Below, piece by piece: positions 1-9,302 of a stretch of DNA of 64,000 nt; position 1 is the stretch's first letter, and each line of letters starts with the position of its first letter. The position numbers and the translations under genes were made by a program. The notes under the pieces were generated by a model that worked only from the letters and a program-made list of their open reading frames with translations, was not told where the DNA came from and made no database searches. The stretch spans positions 34,798 through 98,797 of the forward strand of contig JAIEOV010000011.1 of assembly GCA_019750135.1 (NCBI GenBank). The letters are read 5' to 3'. The stretch is from Reyranella sp. GTDB taxonomy: Bacteria > Pseudomonadota > Alphaproteobacteria > Reyranellales > Reyranellaceae.

Positions 1-1
1 G

Positions 2-1015
2 GCGCGCGGCGTGCCGTTCGCCCTGGTCACCGATGCGCGTGGCCGCCAGTGGCAGGGCGCGTTGTCCGATCGCCCGATCCACTACATCCACTCGGCCAGC
101 CCCAGCGGCTCGCTGGGCCAGCGGCTGAAGGCCATGATGTCGCTCGGCTTCGGCCTGTTCGACGCCTGGCTCGCGTTGGGCCGCATCGGCCCGTCGGCTG
201 TCGTCGGCTTTGGCGGCTACGCCTCGGTGCCGACCATGGTCGCCGCCCGCCTGCGTCGCCTGCCGGCGATGCTGCACGAGCAGAACGCCGTGCTGGGCCG
301 TGCCAACCGCATGGTGCTGGGCGGTGTCGAGCGCATCGCGACCTCGTTCGATCACACCCGCTTCATTGCCGACGGCGACGGCCGCGCCCGCCTGGTCGGC
401 AATCCGGTGCGCGAGGCCGTACGCCTGCTGCGCGACCAGCCCTATCGCGCGCCGGCCGAGGGTCGCGTCATCGACGTCGTGGTGTTCGGCGGCAGCCAGG
501 GCGCCACGTCGTTCAGCCAGGTCGTGCCCGAGGCGATCCTTTCGTTGCCGCAGGCGCTGCGCTCCCGCATCCGCCTGGTCCAGCAGTGCCGGTCGGAGGA
601 TTTCGACAAGGTGCGCCAGCGCTACACGCGCGGCGGCGTGGTCGTCGAACTGGCGCCGTTCTTCACCGACCTGCCGCAGCGCCTGGCGGCGGCCCATCTG
701 GTGATCGGCCGCGCCGGCGCTTCGACCGTGGCCGAGCTCGCGACCATCGGTCGGCCGTCGATCCTGGTGCCCTATCCCTATGCTGCCGACGACCACCAGA
801 CGGCCAACGCCCGCGCCTTCGAGGCGGCGGGCGCCTGCATCGTGATCCCGCACGCCGAGTTCACTGCGGCGACGCTGGCCGGCCACCTGGCGCGGCTGTT
901 CGAGACACCGCAGCGGCTGGCCGACATGGCCGCCGCCGCCCATGCTACGGCCAAGCCGGATGCCGCGGCGCGCCTTGCCGACCTCGTCGGCGAAATGATT
1001 GGAGTTGCCGCATGA
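2..1015 (+). CDS. murG: MurG, lipid II synthase (5' truncated by window edge)
   Basis: UDP-GlcNAc:undecaprenyl-PP-MurNAc-pentapeptide GlcNAc transferase, which makes lipid II on the inner face of the cytoplasmic membrane. The reading frame is already open at base 2. The first visible residues ([14 protein letters not shown]) match the end of the first beta-alpha unit, so roughly 25-30 N-terminal residues, including the GGTGGH loop, lie upstream. Visible GT28 motifs are GFGGYASVP, the [11 protein letters not shown] segment, FGGSQGA at the start of the C-terminal Rossmann domain, and the donor site [11 protein letters not shown]...[10 protein letters not shown]. The stop overlaps the murC start as ATGA, so translation is probably coupled. 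Confidence 0.97.
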   Translation, partial: ARGVPFALVTDARGRQWQGALSDRPIHYIHSASPSGSLGQRLKAMMSLGFGLFDAWLALGRIGPSAVVGFGGYASVPTMVAARLRRLPAMLHEQNAVLGRANRMVLGGVERIATSFDHTRFIADGDGRARLVGNPVREAVRLLRDQPYRAPAEGRVIDVVVFGGSQGATSFSQVVPEAILSLPQALRSRIRLVQQCRSEDFDKVRQRYTRGGVVVELAPFFTDLPQRLAAAHLVIGRAGASTVAELATIGRPSILVPYPYAADDHQTANARAFEAAGACIVIPHAEFTAATLAGHLARLFETPQRLADMAAAAHATAKPDAAARLADLVGEMIGVAA

Positions 1016-2490
1016 GGGCTATGCCGCTCGATCTCGGATTGATCCACTTCGTCGGCATCGGCGGCATCGGCATGTCGGGCATCGCCGAGGTGCTGCACAA
1101 TCTCGGCTACAAGGTGCAGGGCAGCGACATCGCCGACGGCGCCAATACGCGCCGGCTGCAGGAGATCGGCATCAAGGTCGCGATCGGCCATCGCGCCGAC
1201 AACATCGCCCACGCCCAGGTCGTGGTCGTGTCGAGCGCAGTCAAGAAGGACAATCCCGAGGTGCTGGCCGCCCGCGCGCGCCTGCTGCCGGTGGTGCGCC
1301 GCGCCGAGATGCTGGGCGAGCTGATGCGGCTCAAATGGTCGGTGGCGATCGGCGGCACGCACGGCAAGACGACGACGACCTCGATGGTTGCGGCCATGCT
1401 CGATGCCGGCGGGCTCGATCCCACGGTCATCAACGGCGGCATCATCAACGCCTACGGCACCAACGCCCGGCTGGGCGGCGGCGACTGGATGGTGGTCGAA
1501 TCCGACGAATCGGACGGCTCGTTCCTGCGCCTGCCGGCCGTCATCGCCGTCGTCACCAACGTCGATCCCGAGCATCTCGACCATTACGGCACCTTCGACG
1601 CGCTGCGCGATGCCTTCGTGCGCTTCGTCGAGAACATCCCGTTCTACGGCTTCGCCGTGCTGTGCACCGACCATCCCGAGGTGCAGGCGCTGATCCCGCG
1701 CATCGCCGACCGCCGCCTGGTCACCTACGGCATCGGCGCCAATGCCGACGTCCGCGCCATCAACCTCAAGCTCGACCGCGGCGGCGCCGACTTCGACGTC
1801 ATGATCCAGAACCGCGCGACCAACGAATCGCGCACCATCGTCGACCTTCGCCTCCCGATGTTCGGCCAGCACAACGTGCAGAACGCGCTGGCCGCCATCG
1901 CCGTCGCCCAGGAAATGGGCCTGCCCGACGAGACCATCCGCCGCGCGCTGGCCGGGTTCGCGGGCGTCAAGCGGCGCTTCACCAAGACGGGCGAGGCGCA
2001 CGGCATCACCGTGATCGACGATTACGGCCATCATCCGGTCGAGATCGCCGCCACCCTGCGCGCCGCGCGTCAGAGCTATGGCGGTTCGGGCCGGGTGATC
2101 GCGGTGGTGCAGCCGCATCGCTACACCCGCCTCGCCAGCCTGCGCGACGACTTCGCGGCCTGCTTCGGCGACGCCGACGCCGTCCTGATCGCCGACGTCT
2201 ATGCCGCCGGCGAGGCGCCGATCGAGGGCGTGAACCGCGACATGCTGGTGAGCCTGGCGCAACGCGCCGGCCATCGCGATGTAACGGCGCTCGGTGGACC
2301 GGGCGACCTTCCCGGCCTGATCTGGCAGATGGCGCGCCCGGGCGACGTCGTGGTCTGCCTCGGCGCCGGCAACATCACGGCCTGGGCGCATGCGCTGCCC
2401 GGCCAGTTGCAGCAGATGGCCGCCGAGCAAAAGGGTCTGCGCTCGATCGCCAACGATCCCGGCCCCTCGAGCAGTGGGACGGCCGCATGA
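1012..2490 (+). CDS. murC: MurC, UDP-N-acetylmuramate--L-alanine ligase
   Basis: ATP-dependent cytoplasmic ligase that adds L-Ala to UDP-MurNAc. It is 492 aa, normal for MurC. The N-terminal nucleotide-sugar domain starts with [15 protein letters not shown]. The central ATPase has the P-loop [11 protein letters not shown], then ESDESDGSF and the [11 protein letters not shown] segment. The C-terminal domain has [10 protein letters not shown] and QPHRYTR. The start at 1012 (ATGAGGGCT) overlaps the murG stop by 4 nt. A second in-frame ATG at 1021 is possible and would remove only three residues. Confidence 0.97.
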   Translation: MRAMPLDLGLIHFVGIGGIGMSGIAEVLHNLGYKVQGSDIADGANTRRLQEIGIKVAIGHRADNIAHAQVVVVSSAVKKDNPEVLAARARLLPVVRRAEMLGELMRLKWSVAIGGTHGKTTTTSMVAAMLDAGGLDPTVINGGIINAYGTNARLGGGDWMVVESDESDGSFLRLPAVIAVVTNVDPEHLDHYGTFDALRDAFVRFVENIPFYGFAVLCTDHPEVQALIPRIADRRLVTYGIGANADVRAINLKLDRGGADFDVMIQNRATNESRTIVDLRLPMFGQHNVQNALAAIAVAQEMGLPDETIRRALAGFAGVKRRFTKTGEAHGITVIDDYGHHPVEIAATLRAARQSYGGSGRVIAVVQPHRYTRLASLRDDFAACFGDADAVLIADVYAAGEAPIEGVNRDMLVSLAQRAGHRDVTALGGPGDLPGLIWQMARPGDVVVCLGAGNITAWAHALPGQLQQMAAEQKGLRSIANDPGPSSSGTAA

Positions 2491-3401
2491 TGGCGCTGCA
2501 GGCCCATCCTCACCTGATCGACCGGCTGCCAAAGCCGCGCGGCCGGCTGACCGCCGATGCGCCGCTCGGCCAGCAGACCTGGTTCGCGACCGGTGGGCCT
2601 GCCGAAGTGCTGTTCCGCCCGGCCGATGTCGAGGATCTCGCGGCGTTTCTCGGCGCGTTGCCGGCTGACGTGCCGGTCACGGTGCTGGGCGTGGGCTCGA
2701 ACGTCGTCGTCCGCGACGGCGGCATCCGCGGCGTGGTGATCCGCCTGCTGCGCGGCTTCACCGGCATCACGGTCGAAGGCCACGAGGTCGTGGCCGGCGC
2801 CGGCGCGCCCGATCTCAACGTGGCGCTGACGGCGCGCGAGCACTCGCTGGCCGGTCTGGAGTTCCTCAGCGGCATTCCCGGCACCATCGGCGGCGCTTTC
2901 CCGACCAACGCCGGCGCCTATGGCGGCGAGCTTGCCGAGGTGCTGATCTCGGCCCAGGCGGTCGATCGCGCCGGCCGGATCTTCACTGTGACGCCGAAGG
3001 AGCTCGGCCTCTCCTATCGCCACAGCGACGCGCCGGCCGACTGGATCTTCACCTCGGCGCGCCTGCGCGCGGCGCCCGGCGACCAGCTGGCCATCACGCG
3101 CCGCATCAACGAGATCGACGGCGCGCGCGCCGAGTCCCAGCCGCGCAGCCGGACCGGCGGGTCGACCTTCGCCAATCCGCCCGGCCACAAGGCGTGGGAG
3201 CTGATCGATGCGGCGGGCTGCCGTGGTTTGAAGATCGGCGGCGCCCAGGTCTCGGAGAAGCACACGAATTTCCTGATCAATACCGGCGCCGCCACCGCTT
3301 CCGACATCGAGAAGCTGGGCGAGGAAGTACGCCGGCGCGTGTTCGACAAGAGTGGCGTACGGCTCCAGTGGGAGATCCGGCGCCTCGGAGAGTTCGCATG
3401 A
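2487..3401 (+). CDS. murB: MurB, UDP-N-acetylenolpyruvoylglucosamine reductase
   Basis: FAD- and NADPH-dependent reductase making UDP-MurNAc, 304 aa, the short type typical of alphaproteobacteria. Visible features are [12 protein letters not shown] at the FAD domain start, [14 protein letters not shown] (FAD pyrophosphate loop), [23 protein letters not shown], the catalytic SYRHSD tyrosine-arginine segment, and GGSTFANP with the serine proton donor. The C-terminus has [15 protein letters not shown]. The ATG overlaps the murC stop; a second ATG follows immediately at 2490. It is embedded in an uninterrupted mur-fts operon. Confidence 0.97.
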   Translation: MMALQAHPHLIDRLPKPRGRLTADAPLGQQTWFATGGPAEVLFRPADVEDLAAFLGALPADVPVTVLGVGSNVVVRDGGIRGVVIRLLRGFTGITVEGHEVVAGAGAPDLNVALTAREHSLAGLEFLSGIPGTIGGAFPTNAGAYGGELAEVLISAQAVDRAGRIFTVTPKELGLSYRHSDAPADWIFTSARLRAAPGDQLAITRRINEIDGARAESQPRSRTGGSTFANPPGHKAWELIDAAGCRGLKIGGAQVSEKHTNFLINTGAATASDIEKLGEEVRRRVFDKSGVRLQWEIRRLGEFA

Positions 3402-4327
3402 GCAAGGTTGCGGTCCTGATGGGCGGCTGGTCGCCCGAGCGTGAGGTTTCGTTGGTGAGCGGCAAGGCCTGCGCCGAAGGCCTGCGCGAAGGTGGCCACG
3501 ACGTCATCGAGTACGACGTCAAACGCGACCTGCGCGCCTTGATCGACTTCCTGCGACCGGCCAAGGGCGAGGGGCCCGACGTGGTGTTCAACGCCCTGCA
3601 CGGCCGCTACGGCGAGGACGGCTGCATCCAAGGCGTGCTGGAAGTGCTGGCCGTGCCCTACACGCACTCCGGCGTGCTGGCCTCGGCCATCGCCATGGAC
3701 AAGCCGATGACGCGCCACGTGTTCACGTCGCTCGGCATGCGCGTTGCCCCGGGCAAGGTGATCGAGCGCCGCCTGCTGGCCGCCGGCGATCCCATGCCGA
3801 GGCCCTATGTCGTGAAGCCGATCGACCAGGGATCCAGCATCGGCGTGCACATCGTGCGCGAAGGCGACAATCTCGCCGCCGTCGAGGCCGCTGAAGCGGC
3901 CTATGGCGAGCGCGTGCTGGTCGAGAAGTTCGTGCCCGGCCGCGAGCTCACCGTGGCGGTAATGGGCGATCGCGCCGTCGCCGTCACCGAGCTGCGTCCC
4001 CGCACGCGTTTCTACGACTATGAGGCCAAATACACCGATGGGATCACCGAGCACCTGGTGCCGGCGCCGGTGCCGACCGAGGTCTACGAGCTCGCCAAGC
4101 ACTGGGCGCTGACGGCGCACCAGGCGCTGGGTTGCAACGGCCTGACCCGCACCGACTTTCGCTGGGACGACTCCAAACCCGACACCAACGGCCTGGTGGT
4201 GCTCGAGATCAACACCCAGCCCGGCATGACGCCGCTGTCGCTGGCGCCCGAGCAGGCCAAGTGGGCCGGCATCTCGTGGCCGCAGCTCATGACCTGGATG
4301 GTCGATCATGCGAGGCATCCGACATGA
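3398..4327 (+). CDS. ddl: D-alanine--D-alanine ligase
   Basis: ATP-grasp ligase producing D-Ala-D-Ala for the peptidoglycan stem, 309 aa. It starts [19 protein letters not shown], the standard N-terminal strand and glycine-rich loop. The central domain has YTHSGVLASAIAMDK and the ATP-grasp lysine segment YVVKPIDQGSSIGV. The C-terminal metal/phosphate site reads LEINTQPGMT, with the Asp/Glu/Asn ligands in TDFRWD and EINTQPG. The ATG at 3398 overlaps the murB stop in ATGA. An upstream in-frame extension to 3194 is rejected because it lies inside murB. Confidence 0.97.
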   Translation: MSKVAVLMGGWSPEREVSLVSGKACAEGLREGGHDVIEYDVKRDLRALIDFLRPAKGEGPDVVFNALHGRYGEDGCIQGVLEVLAVPYTHSGVLASAIAMDKPMTRHVFTSLGMRVAPGKVIERRLLAAGDPMPRPYVVKPIDQGSSIGVHIVREGDNLAAVEAAEAAYGERVLVEKFVPGRELTVAVMGDRAVAVTELRPRTRFYDYEAKYTDGITEHLVPAPVPTEVYELAKHWALTAHQALGCNGLTRTDFRWDDSKPDTNGLVVLEINTQPGMTPLSLAPEQAKWAGISWPQLMTWMVDHARHPT

Positions 4328-5187
4328 AGGCGGATCCCACCGAGGCCCCCCGCAAGCGCGACTACGATCGCCGCAAGAAGCGTGCGCCGATCAAGAAGAT
4401 CGGTCGCCCGTTCTGGCGCCAGCCGCTGCTGCTCGGCCTGGTCGTGCTGCTATTGGGCTGCGGCGGTGGCGGCGGCTGGTGGGCCTGGCGTGAAGGCTGG
4501 CTGGTCGAGGCGCACAACCGGTTGGACGCGGTCGGCTTGGCCATCGTCGGCGCCGTGACGCCGTTCAAGCTCGTCGACGTTACCGTCGAGGGCCGCGATT
4601 ACGTCGAGCGCAGCGCCATCCTCGGCGCGCTCGGCGTCAAGGCGGGCGATTCGCTGCTGGGCATCGACCTGCAGGCGTCGCGCCAGCGGCTCGAGTCGAT
4701 CGACTGGGTGGCCAGCGCCACCGTCGAGCGCCGCCTGCCCGACACACTCTATGTCACGCTGGTCGAGCGCCGCGCCGTCGCCATCTGGCAGAACGGCGAC
4801 GAGTACACCCTGATCGACCGAGATGGCCGCACCGTGCGCGCCAGCCGCATGCCGCCGGGGGCGGAGAAGCTGCTGCTTTTGGGCGGCCCCGGCGCGCCCG
4901 AGCATGTCGGCGAGTTGTTGCTGCTGCTGGCCTATGAGCCCGCCGTTGCACGCGATCTGCGCTCGGCCGTGTGGGTCGGTCAGCGCCGCTGGAACCTGGT
5001 GCTGAACAACGGCGTCGAGATCTGGCTGCCCGAGGAGGATGCGGTCGCCGCGCTCCAGCAGCTGGTGAAGCTCGACGACAAACACAAATTGCTTTCGCGC
5101 GAATTCGGAGTCGTCGATCTACGATTGCCGGACAAACTTTATCTCAGGAAACGCGGACCAGGCGATGCGACGCCCGGACCGGTATGA
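4324..5187 (+). CDS. ftsQ: FtsQ, divisome POTRA-domain membrane protein
   Basis: Bitopic inner-membrane protein linking early cytoplasmic and late periplasmic division proteins, 287 aa. The cytoplasmic tail is strongly basic (RKRDYDRRKKRAPIKK, residues ~10-25). One transmembrane helix follows (LLLGLVVLLLGCGGGG). The POTRA domain begins at FKLVDVTVEGRDYVERSAI, then the FtsQ beta domain with SIDWVASATVERRLPDTLYVTLVERRAVA split over residues ~120-150. The start overlaps the ddl stop (ATGA). A 47-nt gap follows before ftsA. Confidence 0.93.
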   Translation: MKADPTEAPRKRDYDRRKKRAPIKKIGRPFWRQPLLLGLVVLLLGCGGGGGWWAWREGWLVEAHNRLDAVGLAIVGAVTPFKLVDVTVEGRDYVERSAILGALGVKAGDSLLGIDLQASRQRLESIDWVASATVERRLPDTLYVTLVERRAVAIWQNGDEYTLIDRDGRTVRASRMPPGAEKLLLLGGPGAPEHVGELLLLLAYEPAVARDLRSAVWVGQRRWNLVLNNGVEIWLPEEDAVAALQQLVKLDDKHKLLSREFGVVDLRLPDKLYLRKRGPGDATPGPV

Positions 5188-5234
5188 AAATGCTCGGTGA
5201 ACCTTTAGAGTAAGCGTAAGCGACGGGGGAGATC

Positions 5235-6470
5235 GTGGCTAAGACAAGAAACGGCGTGATTGCGGCTCTCGATATCGGCACCAGCAAGGTCGTCTGCTTC
5301 GTGGCGCGTGTGGACGGCCAGGGGTTGCGCGTGGTCGGGATCGGCCATCAGCCGGCCCAGGGCATGCGCTCGGGCAACATCGTCGACATGGAGGCGGCCA
5401 CGCGCGCCATCTCCTCGGCGGTGTCGACCGCGGAGGAGATGTGCGGCGAGCACGTCCGCGAGGTCATCGTCGGCGTGAGCGGCGGCTCGGCCGCCTCGCA
5501 TAACCAGAGCCTCGACGTCGCCATCGGCCACCACGAAATCGGCGAGCGCGACGTGCGCCGCGTCCAGCAGCACATCCACCTGCCGGCCGAGACCGCCGAC
5601 CGCGACATCATCCACTCCGAGGCCATCGGCTTCTCGGTCGACGGCACCCCCGTGCGCGACGCCCGCGGCATGTTCGGCGAGCGCCTGGGCGTGGAAGTCC
5701 ATTTGGTGACGGCGGCCAGCGGCTCGATGCGCAACCTGCAGGTCTGCGTCCGCCGGGCCCATCTCGAGATCGCCGACCGCGTCGTCGCGGCCCATGCCGC
5801 CGGCCTCAGCTCGCTCGTATCCGACGAGCGCGACCTCGGCGTCACCCTGATCGACATGGGCGGCGGCACGACCTCGATCGCCGTCTTCTATGAAGGCCAT
5901 CTCGTGCACGTCGACAGCATCCCGGTCGGCGGCGAGCACGTGACCCGCGACATCGCCCGCGGATTGTCGACGCCGCTTGCCCATGCCGAGCGCATGAAGA
6001 CCCAGATCGGCCGCGCCGTCGCCAAGCCCAACGACGAGTACGACATCATCGACGTGCCGCTGATCGGCGAGGAAGATCGCACGCGTCCCAACCACATCCC
6101 GCGCTCGATCCTGGTCGGCATCATCCGGCCGCGCATCGAGGAGACGTTCGAACTCGTGCGCAGCCGACTTGAGGCGAGCGGTGTGGATAAGTTGGCGGGC
6201 GGACGCGCTGTTCTGGTCGGCGGCGGTTGCCAACTCGACGGCGTGCCCGAGGTCGCCGCGTCGATCCTCAACAAGAAAGTCCGCACCGGCGGTCCGCTGC
6301 GTCTCGCCGGACTCGCGGATTCAACTGGTGGGCCGGCATTTTCCGCCGCTGCCGGTTTGCTCGCCTTCGCGCTCAACAACCACGCGGCCGGTCAGGCTCA
6401 ACAAGTGCAAACGGAAGCGCCTTCGAGTCGAATCGGGCGGATCGGCAGTTGGATTCGGGAAAACTTTTAG
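5235..6470 (+). CDS. ftsA: FtsA, actin-like membrane anchor for FtsZ
   Basis: Actin-family ATPase that tethers FtsZ to the membrane, 411 aa. The phosphate-1 loop is ALDIGTSKVVCFVA at the N-terminus. The phosphate-2 motif is LIDMGGGTTSIAVF, and the adenosine motif is AVLVGGGCQLDGVPE. The C-terminus ends in a basic amphipathic stretch (RIGRIGSWIRENF), the usual membrane-targeting helix. Translation starts at GTG (5235), preceded by a strong GGGGGAG ribosome binding site about 6 nt upstream. Confidence 0.96.
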   Translation: MAKTRNGVIAALDIGTSKVVCFVARVDGQGLRVVGIGHQPAQGMRSGNIVDMEAATRAISSAVSTAEEMCGEHVREVIVGVSGGSAASHNQSLDVAIGHHEIGERDVRRVQQHIHLPAETADRDIIHSEAIGFSVDGTPVRDARGMFGERLGVEVHLVTAASGSMRNLQVCVRRAHLEIADRVVAAHAAGLSSLVSDERDLGVTLIDMGGGTTSIAVFYEGHLVHVDSIPVGGEHVTRDIARGLSTPLAHAERMKTQIGRAVAKPNDEYDIIDVPLIGEEDRTRPNHIPRSILVGIIRPRIEETFELVRSRLEASGVDKLAGGRAVLVGGGCQLDGVPEVAASILNKKVRTGGPLRLAGLADSTGGPAFSAAAGLLAFALNNHAAGQAQQVQTEAPSSRIGRIGSWIRENF

Positions 6471-6614
6471 GCAATATGTTGTGCGGGGAAAGGCAATCCC
6501 CACAGGCTATTGATAAGAAGTAAGAAAAGCCGGTGGCGGTAAAGGGTCCGGCCAAAGAATGGGTCCAGCCGCTGCTCCGAGCAGATTACCCCCTCGTTTG
6601 CGTGGAGAAGCCGT
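6471..6614 (+). promoter_or_regulatory. ftsA-ftsZ intergenic leader
   Basis: A 144-nt gap, the largest inside the otherwise overlapping dcw cluster, precedes ftsZ. It is AT-richer than its flanks near 6505-6530. It contains a short GGGGA...TCCCC hairpin near 6486-6502 without a following T-run, so it is not a terminator. A GGAGAAG ribosome binding site lies just upstream of the ftsZ ATG. In other alphaproteobacteria ftsZ has its own cell-cycle-regulated promoter here. I infer the same, but I see no clear -35/-10 pair or CtrA/GcrA site. Confidence 0.35.
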
Positions 6615-8378
6615 ATGACAATCAACCTCAGCCTCCCCCAAAAGGAGTCCGAGATTAAGCCGCGTATCACCGTGATCGGCGTCGGTGGCGCGGGTGGAAA
6701 CGCCGTCAACAACATGATCAGCGCCGCGCTGGAAGGCGTGGAGTTCATCGTCGCCAACACCGACGCTCAGGCGCTCGGCGGATCGCTCGCCGACCGCCGC
6801 GTCCAGCTCGGCATCACCATCACCCAGGGCCTGGGCGCCGGCGCCCGTCCCGAGGTCGGTCGCCAGGCCGCCGAAGAGGCGCTGCCCGAGATCCTGCAAC
6901 TGCTCGACGGCGCCAACATGGTGTTCGTCACTGCCGGCATGGGCGGCGGCACCGGCACCGGTGCGGCGCCCGTCATCGCCGCCGCGGCGCGCGAGCAGGG
7001 CATCCTGACGATCGGCGTGGTCACCAAGCCGTTCCACTTCGAAGGCCGCCGCCGCATGCAGTCGGCCGAGCAGGGCATCACCGAGCTGGAGAAGGTGGTC
7101 GACACCCTGATCGTCATCCCCAACCAGAACCTGTTCAAGATCGCCAACGAGAAGACCACCTTCGCCGACGCCTTCAAGATGGCCGACGACGTGCTGCACA
7201 TGGGCGTGCGCGGCGTCACCGACCTCATGGTCATGCCCGGCCTGATCAACCTCGACTTCGCCGACATCCGCACGGTGATGGGCGAGATGGGCAAGGCGAT
7301 GATGGGCACCGGCGAGGCCGAGGGCCAGGATCGCAGCCGCGTCGCGGCCGAATCGGCGATCTCGAACCCGTTGCTGGAAGACCATTCGATGAAGGGCGCC
7401 AGGGGCGTGCTCATCAACATCACCGGCGGCCTCGACATGACCCTGCACGAGGTCGACGAAGCGGCGAACCGCATCCGCGAGGAAGTCGACGCCGACGCCA
7501 ACATCATCTTCGGCTCGACCTTCGATGCCACGATGCAAGGCCGCATGCGCGTGTCGGTGGTCGCCACCGGCATCGCCGCCCTGGCCGCCCAGCAGCCGGC
7601 GCCGAACTACCTGTCGCTCGACATGAACCGGCCCGCGCAGACTGGCCAGCCGGCGCTCAGCCGCCCGGTCGCGCCGCCGGTCGGCCGCGTCGCCATGCCG
7701 GCGGCCGCGGTTGCCGCTCCGGCAATACCGGCGGCACCGCCGATCGCACCGATGGTCGCTGCGGCTCCGCCGGTGATGACGCCCGTGGCTCCGGCACCCG
7801 CGCCGGTCGCCGTGGCGCCGATCGCCCCGCCGCCGGCGCCGATGCCGGTCATGGCCGAGATGCCGGCTCCGGTTCAGGTGGTCGCGGCGCCGGTCGAACT
7901 GGCTCCCGCACCGGCGCCAGTCATGGCACCGGCGCCTGTTGCTCCGGTCGCACCCGCCGCGCCGCCGATCGCGGCTTCGGCTGCGCCGGCGCCAGCTCCT
8001 GCCGCCGCGCCGCCGCGTCCGATGGTCGATGAGAACGACTGGCGGGTCAGCCGTCCGGCAGCCAAGCCGGCCGTGCGGGCCAGTGAACCGATCGCGCGAC
8101 CGGTTGCCGCGCGGGCGGCCAGCGAGAGCCGCGCACCGAACCTGTTCCAGCGCATCACCGGCGCGTTTGCCGCACCCAAGCCGGCGGCGGCTCCTGCCGT
8201 CGAGCCGGTGGCGCCGCGCGCCGTGCCGGAGAATGTCGTGGCGGTGGCTCCCAAGCCCGTGCCGCGGCCGGCTCCGGCCCAGGCCTCGATCAATCTCGAC
8301 GTCACCGAGCGCGCCAAGCCCGCGCGAGATGACGACGACCTGCAGATTCCCGCGTTCCTGCGTCGGCAAGCCAACTGA
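6615..8378 (+). CDS. ftsZ: FtsZ, tubulin-like division GTPase with long linker
   Basis: Z-ring GTPase, 587 aa, well above the ~380-400 aa of enterobacterial FtsZ. The GTPase domain has [13 protein letters not shown] (residues ~22-34), the tubulin signature GGGTGTG (110-116) and the [12 protein letters not shown]7 loop. From about residue 335 to 570 the protein is a disordered Ala/Pro/Val-rich linker made of repeated PAP/APV units, with one conserved-looking island around [10 protein letters not shown]. It ends with the conserved C-terminal peptide [13 protein letters not shown] that binds FtsA. A strong terminator follows directly. Confidence 0.97.
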   Translation: MTINLSLPQKESEIKPRITVIGVGGAGGNAVNNMISAALEGVEFIVANTDAQALGGSLADRRVQLGITITQGLGAGARPEVGRQAAEEALPEILQLLDGANMVFVTAGMGGGTGTGAAPVIAAAAREQGILTIGVVTKPFHFEGRRRMQSAEQGITELEKVVDTLIVIPNQNLFKIANEKTTFADAFKMADDVLHMGVRGVTDLMVMPGLINLDFADIRTVMGEMGKAMMGTGEAEGQDRSRVAAESAISNPLLEDHSMKGARGVLINITGGLDMTLHEVDEAANRIREEVDADANIIFGSTFDATMQGRMRVSVVATGIAALAAQQPAPNYLSLDMNRPAQTGQPALSRPVAPPVGRVAMPAAAVAAPAIPAAPPIAPMVAAAPPVMTPVAPAPAPVAVAPIAPPPAPMPVMAEMPAPVQVVAAPVELAPAPAPVMAPAPVAPVAPAAPPIAASAAPAPAPAAAPPRPMVDENDWRVSRPAAKPAVRASEPIARPVAARAASESRAPNLFQRITGAFAAPKPAAAPAVEPVAPRAVPENVVAVAPKPVPRPAPAQASINLDVTERAKPARDDDDLQIPAFLRRQAN

Positions 8379-8410
8379 CGTAGGCCTGCAAGTTTCTCCA
8401 CGCATTACTC

Positions 8411-8438
8411 GAGGGGCCCGCTGCGGCCCCTCTTTTTT
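8411..8438 (+). terminator. Rho-independent terminator after ftsZ
   Basis: GAGGGGCC (8411-8418) pairs with GGCCCCTC (8425-8432) across a 6-nt loop and is followed by six T residues. It closes the dcw operon. It sits where many alphaproteobacteria carry lpxC, so bamD must have its own promoter; TATAAA at 8454-8459 is a candidate -10. Confidence 0.9.
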
Positions 8439-8483
8439 CGGCCCCGGCGGTGATATAAACGCGCCGGCGCAACAGGTTGTTGA

Positions 8484-9296
8484 ATGGGTATGTGGAAAGC
8501 GGCTTTTACCGGGTTTGCCTTGGCTGTCGCGACGCTCGGCCTTTCAGGCTGCGGCTCGTCGGACGACGACAAGAACTACGTCGAGCAACCGGTCGAGGTG
8601 CTCTACAACCGCGCGCTCGATGATCTCGGCGCCCAGGAGTACAAGGCGGCCGCCAAGGGCTTCGAGGAAGTCGATCGCCAGCATCCCTATTCAGTGTGGG
8701 CGACCAAGGCGCAGATCATGGCGGCCTTCGCCTACTACCAGTCGAACAAGTACGACGAGGCCATCATCGCGCTGGACCGCTTCATCCAGCTCCATCCCGG
8801 TCATCGCGACATTCCCTACGCCTATTACCTGAAGGCGCTCTGCTACTACGAGCAGATCTCCGACGTCGGCCGCGACCAGCGCATGACCCAGCAGGCGCTC
8901 GATGCCCTGGCCGAAGTGGTGAAGCGCTTCCCCGAATCGCCCTATGCCCGCGATGCGCGCCTCAAGGTCGAACTCGCCATCGACCATCTCGCCGGCAAGG
9001 AGATGTCGGTCGGCCGCTACTACCAGAGCAACCAGCAATATATCGGCGCCATCAACCGCTACCGCGTGGTGATCGAGCGCTACCAGACGACGACGCACGT
9101 GCCCGAGGCGCTGCATCGCCTGGTCGAGAGCTACCTGTCGCTCGGCGTGAAGCAGGAGGCGCAGGAGGCCGCGGCGGTGCTGGGCTACAACTTCCCGGGC
9201 AGCGAATGGTATCAGGACAGCTACTACCTGATGACCGGTGAGGGGACGCCGGCGCCATCCGACGAAAAGCGCGGCTGGTTCTTCGGCCTGTTCTGA
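8484..9296 (+). CDS. bamD: BamD, outer-membrane protein assembly lipoprotein
   Basis: Essential lipoprotein of the BAM complex that folds beta-barrels into the outer membrane, 270 aa. A type II signal peptide ends in the lipobox LSGC, giving lipidated Cys23 (numbering from 8484). Five TPR-like repeats follow, including YNRALDDLGAQEYKAAAKGFE, with FPESPYARDAR typical of the ComL/YfiO family. The start may be 8484 or the ATG at 8490; the lipobox is unaffected. recN begins 6 nt after the stop, so the two are co-transcribed. Confidence 0.95.
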   Translation: MGMWKAAFTGFALAVATLGLSGCGSSDDDKNYVEQPVEVLYNRALDDLGAQEYKAAAKGFEEVDRQHPYSVWATKAQIMAAFAYYQSNKYDEAIIALDRFIQLHPGHRDIPYAYYLKALCYYEQISDVGRDQRMTQQALDALAEVVKRFPESPYARDARLKVELAIDHLAGKEMSVGRYYQSNQQYIGAINRYRVVIERYQTTTHVPEALHRLVESYLSLGVKQEAQEAAAVLGYNFPGSEWYQDSYYLMTGEGTPAPSDEKRGWFFGLF

Positions 9297-9302
9297 CCCT
9301 GC

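Noticed and set aside
778..2532. A 584-codon minus-strand frame opposite murG and murC
   Set aside because: Shadow of conserved genes with repetitive Arg/Ala/His composition and no recognisable domain.
6486..6502. GGGGA...TCCCC hairpin between ftsA and ftsZ as a terminator
   Set aside because: No T-run follows and the stem is short; the cluster is expected to read through.
6507..8405. A 632-codon minus-strand frame opposite ftsZ
   Set aside because: Composition artefact of the Ala/Pro linker codons; it covers a real conserved gene.
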